Assembly (NCBI GenBank): GCA_034716235.1
Contig: JAYEHH010000031.1
Location: 1-9,516 of the forward strand
Source: M55B174 sp034716235
GTDB taxonomy: Bacteria > Patescibacteriota > Minisyncoccia > CAIUEV01 > JAHKAQ01
Direction of reading: 5' to 3'
DNA length: 9,516 nucleotides
Positions 1-6,075 of the stretch are shown in pieces. Within the stretch, counting starts at the first letter, position 1. The number at the start of each line of letters is the position of its first letter. The notes below the pieces were generated by a model, which saw only the letters and a list, made by a program, of their open reading frames with translations, did not search any database and was not told the DNA's origin. The position numbers were made by a program, and so were the translations under genes.

Positions 1-85
1 CCCGCCCGCTTCGCCAAAGCTACAGCGAGGCGAGCTGGAGTTTACCCCGATGAATATCTGGGGCGGGAATGACAGGGAAAAAGGC
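1..85. repeat. Dispersed GC-rich intergenic repeat, copy A, with hairpin
   Basis: This GC-rich block stands out from the AT-rich genes around it. It contains GCTGGAGTTTACCCCG at 34-49 and CGGGAATGACAG at 64-75. Both have close partners in the same order and orientation near 5009-5061. Between them is a hairpin: CCCC 45-48 and GAT 49-51 pair with ATC 56-58 and GGGG 60-63, with a GAAT loop and one bulged T. A second short inversion, TCGCC 11-15 with GGCGA 29-33, lies upstream. The left end may continue outside the window. No transposase accompanies it, so it looks like a miniature or REP-like element, but the family is not identified. Confidence 0.7.
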
Positions 86-98
86 TGGCTGGTATTAT
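69..98 (+). promoter_or_regulatory. Possible promoter whose -35 lies in the repeat
   Basis: ATGACA at 69-74 matches the TTGACA consensus at five of six positions. It is followed after 18 bp by TATTAT at 93-98, also five of six. Transcription would begin near 105, leaving a leader of about 44 nt before the glycosyltransferase start at 149. The -35 falls inside the conserved GGGAATGACAG end of the repeat, so the element may supply half of the promoter. Other copies of the repeat in the window lack a good -10 at this distance, and AT-rich sequence yields chance matches, so this is tentative. Confidence 0.3.
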
Positions 99-106
99 CC
101 ATCGTT

Positions 107-127
107 AATTATCAATTATCAATTATC
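107..127. repeat. Three perfect tandem AATTATC units
   Basis: The heptamer AATTATC occurs three times without interruption, between the GC-rich repeat and the first gene start. A related motif in reverse orientation (GATTATCAATTA when read on the minus strand) lies at 5091-5102, just after the second GC-rich repeat. The function is unknown. The heptamers would sit in the 5' leader if the promoter at 69-98 is real. Confidence 0.6.
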
Positions 128-148
128 CCCAACTTCATAACCTCCTCT

Positions 149-1240
149 ATGTCTTCACTTGCCATCATTATCCCCAATTGGAACGGTAGAAAGGTTTTAA
201 AAAAATGCCTTGATTCTTTACGTATTCAAACCTTTAAAGATTTTGAAACTTATGTGGTGGATAATGGCTCCAGCGATAAATCCAATAGGATGATTGCTGA
301 GGACTATCCAGAAGTCAGATTGATCAAACTTAAAGAAAATACCGGTTTTGCCAAGGCTAATAATATTGGAATAAGGCAAGCCATTAAAGATGATGCTCAA
401 GCAAACAACCAAAAAGAGCAAAAACTAAAATATATTTGTCCCTTAAATAATGATATTGAATTAAACGCTCACTATTTGGAAGAAATGGTAATGACTGCTA
501 AAAAATACCAAAAGGAGAATGGTAAATTAGGGATTCTAGCAGCTAAACTTTTCTTTAAATATGAGCCGCAGTTAATTAATACCGTGGGAACACTGATACA
601 AATTGATGGTAGCGGGATGGAGAGGGGATTTCGAGAAAAAGATCAAGGGCAGTATGAGGAAACAAAAGAAATTTTTGGAAGCTGTGGCGCCGCCGCTCTT
701 TATTCCGTAAAAATGCTGCAAGAAATCGCTTACAAAAATAGAAAAGGGGAAGATTGCTATTTTGATGAAGACTTTTTTGCTTATTATGAAGATTTAGATT
801 TAAATTATCGTAGCCGGCTTTTAGGATATAAAGCTTATTATGTTCCCAAGGCTTTTGCTTACCATGTTCACTCGGCGACAGGAAAATCTTTTTCTCCCTT
901 TAAAAGTTTTCATGTTCATCGTAATCAATATTATGTGCTGATTAAAAATTTCCCTCTGCCCTATTTAATAAGAGGTTTATTATTTATGCCTTTTCGGTAT
1001 ATAATGTTAATAGCAAGTGCCTTTTCTAATAAGGGACCATCGGCGAAACTGAAAAAGAACACCCAAGGAAAAGGTATTTTAAAAATTGTGTTGGCTTCCT
1101 GGTGGGGAGTAATTAAAAATCTTGGAGGGTTGCTCAAGAAAAGGCAAACCATCCAAAAGAATAAAAAAGTCAGTTGGAAAGAATTTGATGGCTGGCTGAA
1201 AGATTATAAAGCCGATTTAAAGAAGATGATTTTTGGATAG
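149..1240 (+). CDS. Family 2 glycosyltransferase
   Basis: This 363-residue protein is predicted to transfer a sugar from a nucleotide-sugar donor to a growing surface glycan at the cytoplasmic face of the membrane. The GT-A fold is visible from residue 4: the IIIPNWNG opening strand, then VDNGSSDKS near 40, then the DXD-equivalent NND at 100-102. The pattern FAYYEDLDLNYR places the catalytic-base region around E214-D217. It resembles the rhamnosyltransferase-like branch of GT2. A hydrophobic stretch at about 270-292 and a basic C-terminus suggest membrane association. The start at 149 is chosen because the fold begins immediately after it. An upstream ATG at 50 is in frame, but it would add 33 residues encoded by the GC-rich repeat and the AATTATC units. 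No Shine-Dalgarno site is present. The sequence is clearly related to the GT2 half of the minus-strand gene at 7349-9516. Donor and acceptor cannot be read from sequence. Confidence 0.9.
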   Translation: MSSLAIIIPNWNGRKVLKKCLDSLRIQTFKDFETYVVDNGSSDKSNRMIAEDYPEVRLIKLKENTGFAKANNIGIRQAIKDDAQANNQKEQKLKYICPLNNDIELNAHYLEEMVMTAKKYQKENGKLGILAAKLFFKYEPQLINTVGTLIQIDGSGMERGFREKDQGQYEETKEIFGSCGAAALYSVKMLQEIAYKNRKGEDCYFDEDFFAYYEDLDLNYRSRLLGYKAYYVPKAFAYHVHSATGKSFSPFKSFHVHRNQYYVLIKNFPLPYLIRGLLFMPFRYIMLIASAFSNKGPSAKLKKNTQGKGILKIVLASWWGVIKNLGGLLKKRQTIQKNKKVSWKEFDGWLKDYKADLKKMIFG

Positions 1241-1241
1241 A

Positions 1242-1252
1242 GGAATGACAGG
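1242..1252 (+). repeat. Short remnant of the repeat end (GGAATGACAGG)
   Basis: Directly after the glycosyltransferase stop, GGAATGACAGG matches the conserved 3' end of the two larger repeats, in the same orientation. The upstream hairpin part is missing, so this is a possible decayed or partial copy. An 11-base match could also arise by chance. Confidence 0.35.
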
Positions 1253-1288
1253 AATAATAAAATTACTTAATCATTTTTAATTAAAATA

Positions 1289-2617
1289 ATGCAGAAAAAT
1301 TCTAAAAAAGTAAAAATTTGTATCGTCGGCTCTGGTTATGTAGGATTGGTTACAGGAGCTTGTTTGGCAAGTGTAGGGCATGAAGTGATTTGTATAGATA
1401 AAGATCGTCAACGGATTAAAAAACTCAAGCAAGGCATTATCCCTATTTACGAGCCGGGTCTTAAAAAAATGGTTCGTAAAAACTTACAAGAAGGTAGATT
1501 GACCTTTAGTCATGTTTTGGGGAAATCGGTTGAGAAATCAGAAGCTGTTTTTATTGCCGTGGGAACACCTAGCTCTCGTCGGGGTGACGGTTATGCAGAT
1601 TTAAGCTACGTATATCAAGTAGCTGAAGGAATAGCTCCTCATCTGAAAAGTTATAAGGTGGTAATTAACAAAAGTACGGTTCCGGTGGGAACGGCTAAAC
1701 AGGTAGCTAGAATTATAAAAGAAAATAATCCACGAGCTGAGTTTGATGTTATTTCTAATCCAGAATTTTTAAGAGAGGGAGTGGCGGTAACTGATTTTCT
1801 AGAGCCGGATAGAGTGGTGGTAGGAACAAGTTCTAAAAGAGCTAAAAAAATTATGGAACGAATTTATGGGTTTGTAAAAGGATCGGAAAGATTATTTTTT
1901 GTTGCCAATGTTCAAACGGCTGAACTGGTTAAATATGCCTCTAATGCTTTTCTGGCTACCAAGATAAGTTTTATTAATGAAATAGCTAACTTGTGTGAGA
2001 AAGTGGGAGCGGATGTGGTTGATGTGGCCAAAGGAATGGGGAAAGACAAAAGGATTGGTTCCGCTTTTTTAAAGGCTGGAGCAGGTTATGGTGGATCTTG
2101 CTTCCCTAAAGATGTTAAAGCCTTGCTTCGAATAGCTCAAGAAAATGAAAGTTCATTAAGAATAGTAGAGATGGTGTCGGAGGTGAACAATGCTCAAAAG
2201 GCAAGGATGGTTAGGAAAATTAGACAAGCTTTGGGTGAGAATGAAATAAATAAAACCGTTTTATTTTTAGGGCTTACCTTTAAGGCGGACACCGATGATT
2301 TACGAGAAGCGCCAGTACTTACAATTATTCCAGCCTTGATAGAAAGAGGGATTAAGGTGGTTGCTCACGATCCTCAGGGGATAAAGGAGGCGAAACAAGA
2401 ATTACCACTGGCCGTAAAATATGCCAAGAATCCTTATCAAGGGGCTAAAAATGTAGATGTGGTTGTCTTAATGACAGATTGGGAAGAATATAAAAATCTT
2501 GATCTCGAGAAATTAAAACAGGCCATGAAGAAGCCAGTCTTTGTTGATTTACGGAATGTTTTTCAGCCGGAAGAGATGAAGAAGTTAGGATTTGAATATA
2601 TTAGCGTGGGTAGATAA
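1289..2617 (+). CDS. ugd: UDP-glucose 6-dehydrogenase
   Basis: This 442-residue cytosolic enzyme is predicted to oxidise UDP-glucose to UDP-glucuronate with two NAD+. All three domains of the UDP-glucose/GDP-mannose dehydrogenase family are present and the length is typical. The N-terminal Rossmann motif is G14-x-G16-x-x-G19. NKSTVPVGT follows at 127-135 and NPEFLREG at 157-164. The central helix carries K215 in VKYASNAF. The catalytic cysteine is C271 in GYGGSCFPKD. The C-terminal UDP-binding domain has GLTFKADTDDLR at 328-339. The start is the first ATG after the preceding gene and sits six residues before the first beta strand. The upstream sequence is A/T-only with no Shine-Dalgarno site. 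It lies 48 bp after the GT2 gene and 24 bp before wzm, which suggests one transcript. Its product would feed the epimerase encoded at 5114-6070. The family could in principle include UDP-ManNAc dehydrogenases, but the motifs favour UDP-glucose. Confidence 0.95.
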   Translation: MQKNSKKVKICIVGSGYVGLVTGACLASVGHEVICIDKDRQRIKKLKQGIIPIYEPGLKKMVRKNLQEGRLTFSHVLGKSVEKSEAVFIAVGTPSSRRGDGYADLSYVYQVAEGIAPHLKSYKVVINKSTVPVGTAKQVARIIKENNPRAEFDVISNPEFLREGVAVTDFLEPDRVVVGTSSKRAKKIMERIYGFVKGSERLFFVANVQTAELVKYASNAFLATKISFINEIANLCEKVGADVVDVAKGMGKDKRIGSAFLKAGAGYGGSCFPKDVKALLRIAQENESSLRIVEMVSEVNNAQKARMVRKIRQALGENEINKTVLFLGLTFKADTDDLREAPVLTIIPALIERGIKVVAHDPQGIKEAKQELPLAVKYAKNPYQGAKNVDVVVLMTDWEEYKNLDLEKLKQAMKKPVFVDLRNVFQPEEMKKLGFEYISVGR

Positions 2618-2641
2618 TTTTATCTTAAAAAAAGCTTAAAA

Positions 2642-3436
2642 ATGTTGCAAAAAAATGTTGCCACTACTGGCGGTAGGAGTTATTGGGAGCTAGTTTGGGT
2701 TTTAGCTAAAACGGATTTTAAGATGCGTTATCACGGATCATTTTTAGGATACATTTGGGCGGTGCTGAAACCGTTGCTGATTTTTTTAATTTTGAATTTT
2801 GTCTTCTCTAAAGTTATTGGAAGAGGGGCGGGAATAGAACATTATTCTCTACAACTCATTACCGGAATCATTCTTTGGAACTTTTTTTCCGAAGGAACAA
2901 TGTCTGGACTAACCTCTTTATTTAATAAAGCCAACATTATAACCAAGGTCTATTTTCCTCGTTGGATTATTATTATTTCTTCAACTCTGAACAACTTACT
3001 GGTTTTTGGCATGAGTCTGGTTATCTTGGTAGGCTTTTTTATTTTTTACCAAGTTTGTCCGTCGCCGGGAGAAATTGTTGTTGTCTTACTTTATATTATT
3101 GCTATTTATATTTTAGTTATCTCCTTCTCTTTTATGGCAGCTCCTCTTTATTTGAAATTTAGAGATTTAAGTTTAATTTGGGAGGTGTTGCTACAAGCAC
3201 TTTTTTTCGCAGCTCCCATTATTTATCCGTTGTACATGATTCCTGAACAATATCATAAAATGATACTGGCTAATCCGATGGGAATGTTAATTCATTATTC
3301 CAAAATGGTTTTAATTGAACATCGATTTCCTAGCTTAACCAACCATTTAATTTTAATGGGAATTTTAATAGTGGCTTTTCTAGTAAGTCTTTTATATTTC
3401 AATAAAGTCAGGAAGAGAATTGTGGAGGATATTTAA
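2642..3436 (+). CDS. wzm: ABC-2 type polysaccharide export permease (Wzm/TagG family)
   Basis: This 264-residue integral membrane protein is the channel subunit of an ABC transporter that exports lipid-linked polysaccharide. The family signature is clear: DFKMRYHGSFLGYIWAVLKP at 25-44 follows an amphipathic N-terminal helix, and LKFRDLSLIWEVLLQALFF lies at 171-189. About six hydrophobic segments are visible, near 34-59, 68-92, 108-138, 144-170, 178-202 and 236-253. A basic tail (NKVRKRIVEDI) follows on the cytoplasmic side. Length is normal for the family. Its ATPase partner is almost certainly the Wzt-like protein at 6076-7356, yet the two genes are about 2.6 kb apart, separated by a toxin-antitoxin pair and an epimerase gene. 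Normally they are neighbours. There is no Shine-Dalgarno site before the ATG. It is 24 bp from ugd, implying co-transcription. TagG-type teichoic acid export is a family alternative. The symbol reflects class rather than proven orthology. Confidence 0.93.
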   Translation: MLQKNVATTGGRSYWELVWVLAKTDFKMRYHGSFLGYIWAVLKPLLIFLILNFVFSKVIGRGAGIEHYSLQLITGIILWNFFSEGTMSGLTSLFNKANIITKVYFPRWIIIISSTLNNLLVFGMSLVILVGFFIFYQVCPSPGEIVVVLLYIIAIYILVISFSFMAAPLYLKFRDLSLIWEVLLQALFFAAPIIYPLYMIPEQYHKMILANPMGMLIHYSKMVLIEHRFPSLTNHLILMGILIVAFLVSLLYFNKVRKRIVEDI

Positions 3437-3444
3437 AAAATTCG

Positions 3445-3473
3445 TTGACAAAATTTTGAGAAGAATTTAGCAT
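3445..3473 (+). promoter_or_regulatory. Promoter of the AbiE cassette
   Basis: A perfect TTGACA at 3445-3450 is followed by a 17-bp spacer and TAGCAT at 3468-3473, which matches TATAAT at four of six positions. It starts nine bases after the wzm stop and is the strongest sigma70-type match I found in any intergenic region here. Transcription would start near 3480, giving a leader of about 60 nt ahead of the antitoxin gene. An independent promoter is expected for a toxin-antitoxin module. Confidence 0.6.
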
Positions 3474-3482
3474 AAAGACATG

Positions 3483-3518
3483 TTTCTTCTGGTTATAAAA
3501 TATATTAATGAGAGGAAA
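3483..3518. promoter_or_regulatory. Inverted repeat, possible AbiEi operator or leader hairpin
   Basis: TTTCTTCT at 3483-3490 faces AGAGGAAA at 3511-3518 across a 20-bp AT-rich spacer. Seven of eight positions are complementary as DNA, and in RNA the remaining pair is a G-U wobble. It lies immediately downstream of the predicted -10. AbiEi antitoxins characterised elsewhere repress their own operon by binding inverted repeats at the promoter, so an operator role is plausible. A transcript hairpin is an alternative. The match is short and could be chance. Confidence 0.3.
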
Positions 3519-3543
3519 CCATATTTTTATTAAAATCCAATGA
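3508..3543 (+). CDS. Possible 11-codon leader ORF overlapping the antitoxin start
   Basis: An ATG at 3508 opens a frame encoding MRGNHIFIKIQ. It ends with TGA at 3541-3543, which overlaps the antitoxin ATG at 3540 as ATGA. This arrangement is typical of translational coupling. It lies within the predicted transcript leader and partly within the inverted repeat. There is no Shine-Dalgarno sequence for it and no recognisable family. An ORF this short is easily accidental, so it is listed as a candidate only. Confidence 0.15.
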   Translation: MRGNHIFIKIQ

Positions 3544-4160
3544 AATTTTTTGATTTTGAAAGGAAAATAAATAATCAGGCTATTTTTACCGCAGAAGAGG
3601 TGAAGACCATTTTCTATAATCAGGAAAATATTATGGTCCAGATTTCTTTTTGGGTGAAAAAGGGATATCTTAAAAAAATTGAAAAAGGAGTTTATATCCT
3701 TGCCAATAGAGAGCCAGACTTGGACTCAATGCTTATGGCAGGAAAGATTTACTATCCATCGTATTTAAGTTTAGAATTTGCTCTAAATTATTACGGAATC
3801 ATTCCTGATATTCCCGGAACTTACACCTCGGTAACTTCCAGAAAAACTAAGAATTTCCAAAATGAGTTCGGTAATTATTCTTACCAACAAGTCAAACAAG
3901 ATTTTTTTACTGGATACAATGTCTTAAAGGACCAAAACATTTCTTTTAATTTTGCTACTCCAGAAAAAGCAATGATGGACTATCTTTATTTAAATAAAGA
4001 TAGATTGGTACCAGAAGAAAATTTTTGGCAAGAATTAAGAATCAATGAGGAATTTAAATTTAATAAGAAAATGCTGAATGATTACAAAAAGTTGCTAAAG
4101 AATAAAAAAGTCACAATTTTATTAGATAGTTTATTGAATTATCAAAAAAATGTTAGATAA
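3540..4160 (+). CDS. abiEi: AbiEi-like antitoxin / transcriptional repressor
   Basis: This 206-residue protein is predicted to be the antitoxin of an AbiE (type IV) toxin-antitoxin pair. A winged helix-turn-helix lies at about 10-55, ending in the wing IEKGVYIL. The AbiEi core follows with YPSYLSLEFALNYYGIIP at 72-89 and ATPEKAMMDYLYL at 139-151. Family knowledge: the N-terminal domain represses the operon, and the C-terminal domain is needed to neutralise the toxin. The ATG at 3540 is chosen because the wHTH begins within ten residues. It has no Shine-Dalgarno site and overlaps the stop of a possible leader ORF. The 3' end overlaps the toxin gene by 11 bp inside a run of seven A residues, so translation is probably coupled. 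It has its own promoter at 3445-3473. The pair sits inside a polysaccharide export cluster, which suggests acquisition as a cassette. Confidence 0.85.
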   Translation: MKFFDFERKINNQAIFTAEEVKTIFYNQENIMVQISFWVKKGYLKKIEKGVYILANREPDLDSMLMAGKIYYPSYLSLEFALNYYGIIPDIPGTYTSVTSRKTKNFQNEFGNYSYQQVKQDFFTGYNVLKDQNISFNFATPEKAMMDYLYLNKDRLVPEENFWQELRINEEFKFNKKMLNDYKKLLKNKKVTILLDSLLNYQKNVR

Positions 4161-4944
4161 GAAATTTATTAAAGATTATATCACCCAAAATAATATTCCG
4201 GATAGACCGCGTAGAAATTTGGTTGAATATTTACAAACAGAAATTCTGTTTTCTCTTTATAATTCGAAATATAGTAAGGCCTTAACTTTTATGGGAGGAA
4301 CCTGTTTGAGGTTTGTGTATAAAGTGGATCGTTTTTCTGAAGATCTCGATTTTGAATTATTAGACAAAAATCTTGATTATAATAAGTTAGCCGATTTTTT
4401 AAATAAGTCTTTGAAGAAATTAGGATTTGTGGTGGAGACTAGAGTCAAAGGCACTAAAAATATTACTATAATTTTTATAAAATTTTCCGAGATAATGCGA
4501 CAGATGGGGCTGAGTAGTCTTGTCAATCAGAAAATTAAAATTAAATTTGAAATTGATCCTAACCCATCAAAGTTTATCCAGTATGACTCTGCGCAGGTTT
4601 TTTCATTTGGAAAAATCTTTTATGTCATTGCCAATAACTTAGAAACCATTTTTGCCCAAAAAGTTATGGCACTCTTTCACCGTCCTTACCAAAAAGGAAG
4701 AGATTTTTATGATTTGATTTGGTTTTTATCTCAAAAGAAAATTGAACCAAATTATAAGATTCTACAAGAGAAAGGGCATAAGATTAAAAATAGACAGGAA
4801 TTAGTTAAAGAAATGAAAAAAGTTATTACCGATCGCAACCTTGAACAGGCAGTAAAAGATACCAAGCCTTTTCTTTTTCACCCCGAACAAGCTGAATGGA
4901 TTTTAGACTTTGAGAAACATTTAGATGAGTTTTTGAAAGTTTAA
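4150..4944 (+). CDS. abiEii: AbiEii/AbiGii-family nucleotidyltransferase toxin
   Basis: This 264-residue protein belongs to the DUF1814/AbiEii nucleotidyltransferase-like family, the toxin of AbiE systems. Its core motifs are intact: FMGGTCLRF around G49-G50-T51 (motif I), then RFSEDLDFE with D65-x-D67 as the metal-binding pair. Downstream, K171 in AQKVMALFHRP precedes GRDFYDLIW with R184, D185, Y187 and D188, matching the conserved RDxYDL motif. With all motifs kept it looks active rather than decayed. It is at the short end of the family as I know it. Known homologues act in abortive phage infection or plasmid stabilisation, and related MenT-type toxins modify tRNA 3' ends. The substrate here is unknown. 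Its ATG lies 11 bp before the antitoxin stop, in the +1 frame, implying coupled translation. The repeat copy at 4999-5061 follows 54 bp after its stop. Confidence 0.87.
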   Translation: MLDKKFIKDYITQNNIPDRPRRNLVEYLQTEILFSLYNSKYSKALTFMGGTCLRFVYKVDRFSEDLDFELLDKNLDYNKLADFLNKSLKKLGFVVETRVKGTKNITIIFIKFSEIMRQMGLSSLVNQKIKIKFEIDPNPSKFIQYDSAQVFSFGKIFYVIANNLETIFAQKVMALFHRPYQKGRDFYDLIWFLSQKKIEPNYKILQEKGHKIKNRQELVKEMKKVITDRNLEQAVKDTKPFLFHPEQAEWILDFEKHLDEFLKV

Positions 4945-4998
4945 ATTTTTTACCATCTGAGTAGTTGTTTCTTTTTTCTACTGTTATCACCGTGCTAC

Positions 4999-5061
4999 TG
5001 TCACCCCCGCTGGAGTCTATCCCGTCGGATGACGGGACGGGAATGACAGAGGGGAAAAGGC
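4999..5061. repeat. Dispersed GC-rich intergenic repeat, copy B, with hairpin
   Basis: This is the second copy of the element at the left edge. GCTGGAGTCTATCCCG at 5009-5024 matches 34-49 of copy A at 14 of 16 positions, and CGGGAATGACAG occurs at 5039-5050. The hairpin between them has a different sequence but the same position: CCCGTC 5021-5026 pairs perfectly with GACGGG 5031-5036 around a GGAT loop. The whole block is bounded by TGTCA at 4999-5003 and TGACA at 5044-5048, an imperfect outer inversion. It lies between the toxin gene and the epimerase gene. The rest of the gap, 4945-4998 and 5062-5113, holds no gene or strong promoter that I could see. Confidence 0.72.
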
Positions 5062-5113
5062 GAATTACTCTTCGAGCAGAACGACAGAGATAATTGATAA
5101 TCTAAAATTTACC

Positions 5114-6070
5114 ATGAAAATTATTATTACCGGCGGAGCTGGATTCATCGGCTCCCATTTAGTAAAAAAACTAGCTGAAAGAGGAGGTAAGATTGTTATT
5201 GTTGATAATTTCAATGATTATTATAATCCTCAGCTTAAGAGAGATAGGATTAGTATTTTTCTTAAAGATTGCTCAGTAAAGCTTTACGAGCAAGATATTT
5301 GTGACTTTGAAGCAATGGAAAAGATTTTTCAGCAAGAGAAAGCTGATAAAATAATTCATCTAGCGGCCATGGCAGGAGTGAGAAATTCTTTCAAGAATCC
5401 GTTTCTTTACGAAAAAGTTAATATTCAGGGAACTCTTAATCTTTTAGAGCTTAGTGTAAAATATAAAATTAAAAAATTTGTTCTAGCTTCTTCATCTTCG
5501 GTTTACGGAGCTAATAAAAAATTTCCTTTTTCGGAAGATGATAAGACGGACACCCCTCTTTCCCCTTATGCTAGTACCAAAAAAGCTACCGAACTTATGG
5601 CACATGTGTATCATTCAGCTTTTGGTCTTAAGATTGCTATTTTACGTTACTTCACGGTTTATGGTCCTTGGGGACGGCCGGACATGTCCTACTTTAAATT
5701 TACCAAGCATATTTTTGCTGATCAGCCGATAGAGGTTTATAATTCTGGAGAGATGTGGCGAAGCTTTACCTATATTGATGATGCTGTCTCTGGAACCATC
5801 AAAGCACTAGATGCTAACTCAGAGTATGCTATTTTAAATGTTGGCAATGATACCAAGGAGAAATTAACTGATTTTATTGATATCTTAGAACAGCAGATTG
5901 GTAAAAAGGCAAAGAGAAAATTGCAAGTAATCCAAAAAGGAGATGTTTTAAAAACCGAAGCTGATATTTCTAAATTGAAGGCAATGGATTGGCAACCAGT
6001 GGTTGGAACGAAAGAGGGATTGCAAAAATTTGCAGAATGGTACCGAGAATATTATAAGATTCAAAAGTAA
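5114..6070 (+). CDS. NAD-dependent nucleotide-sugar epimerase, probably UDP-glucuronate 4-epimerase
   Basis: This 318-residue extended-SDR enzyme likely interconverts UDP-glucuronate and UDP-galacturonate in the cytosol. The NAD-binding motif G7-x-x-G10-x-x-G13 opens the protein. VDNFNDYYNPQLKRDR follows near 30-46, a sequence characteristic of UDP-glucuronate 4-epimerases rather than classical GalE. HLAAMAGVR comes next. The active site is complete: SSSSVYG at 126-132 (Ser127 by spacing to the tyrosine) and Y152-x-x-x-K156. YFTVYGPWGRPDMSYFKF and the RSFTYIDDAV segment are also typical of that subgroup. The start is directly before the first strand, with no Shine-Dalgarno site. It is separated from wzt by only five bases, so those two are surely co-transcribed. 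A ugd gene upstream in the same cluster supports UDP-glucuronate as substrate, but UDP-glucose or UDP-GlcNAc cannot be excluded. Confidence 0.88.
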   Translation: MKIIITGGAGFIGSHLVKKLAERGGKIVIVDNFNDYYNPQLKRDRISIFLKDCSVKLYEQDICDFEAMEKIFQQEKADKIIHLAAMAGVRNSFKNPFLYEKVNIQGTLNLLELSVKYKIKKFVLASSSSVYGANKKFPFSEDDKTDTPLSPYASTKKATELMAHVYHSAFGLKIAILRYFTVYGPWGRPDMSYFKFTKHIFADQPIEVYNSGEMWRSFTYIDDAVSGTIKALDANSEYAILNVGNDTKEKLTDFIDILEQQIGKKAKRKLQVIQKGDVLKTEADISKLKAMDWQPVVGTKEGLQKFAEWYREYYKIQK

Positions 6071-6075
6071 AATTT

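Noticed and set aside
4960..4982. Possible terminator after the toxin gene: AGTAG and CTACT around a T-rich loop
   Set aside because: The stem has only five AT-rich pairs, the loop is 13 nt, and no T tract follows the stem.
5021..5036. GC-rich hairpin in repeat copy B as an intrinsic terminator
   Set aside because: The stem is perfect but is followed by ACGGGAATGACAG rather than a T run; on the minus strand no T tract follows either.
1..5061. The two GC-rich repeats as ends of a composite transposon carrying the first five genes
   Set aside because: They are in direct orientation and too short. There is no transposase and no recognisable target-site duplication, and genome repeats of this kind are usually scattered.
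5096..5101. GATAAT as a -10 box for the epimerase gene
   Set aside because: There is no TTGACA-like hexamer 16-18 bp upstream. AT-rich sequence makes isolated -10 matches common.
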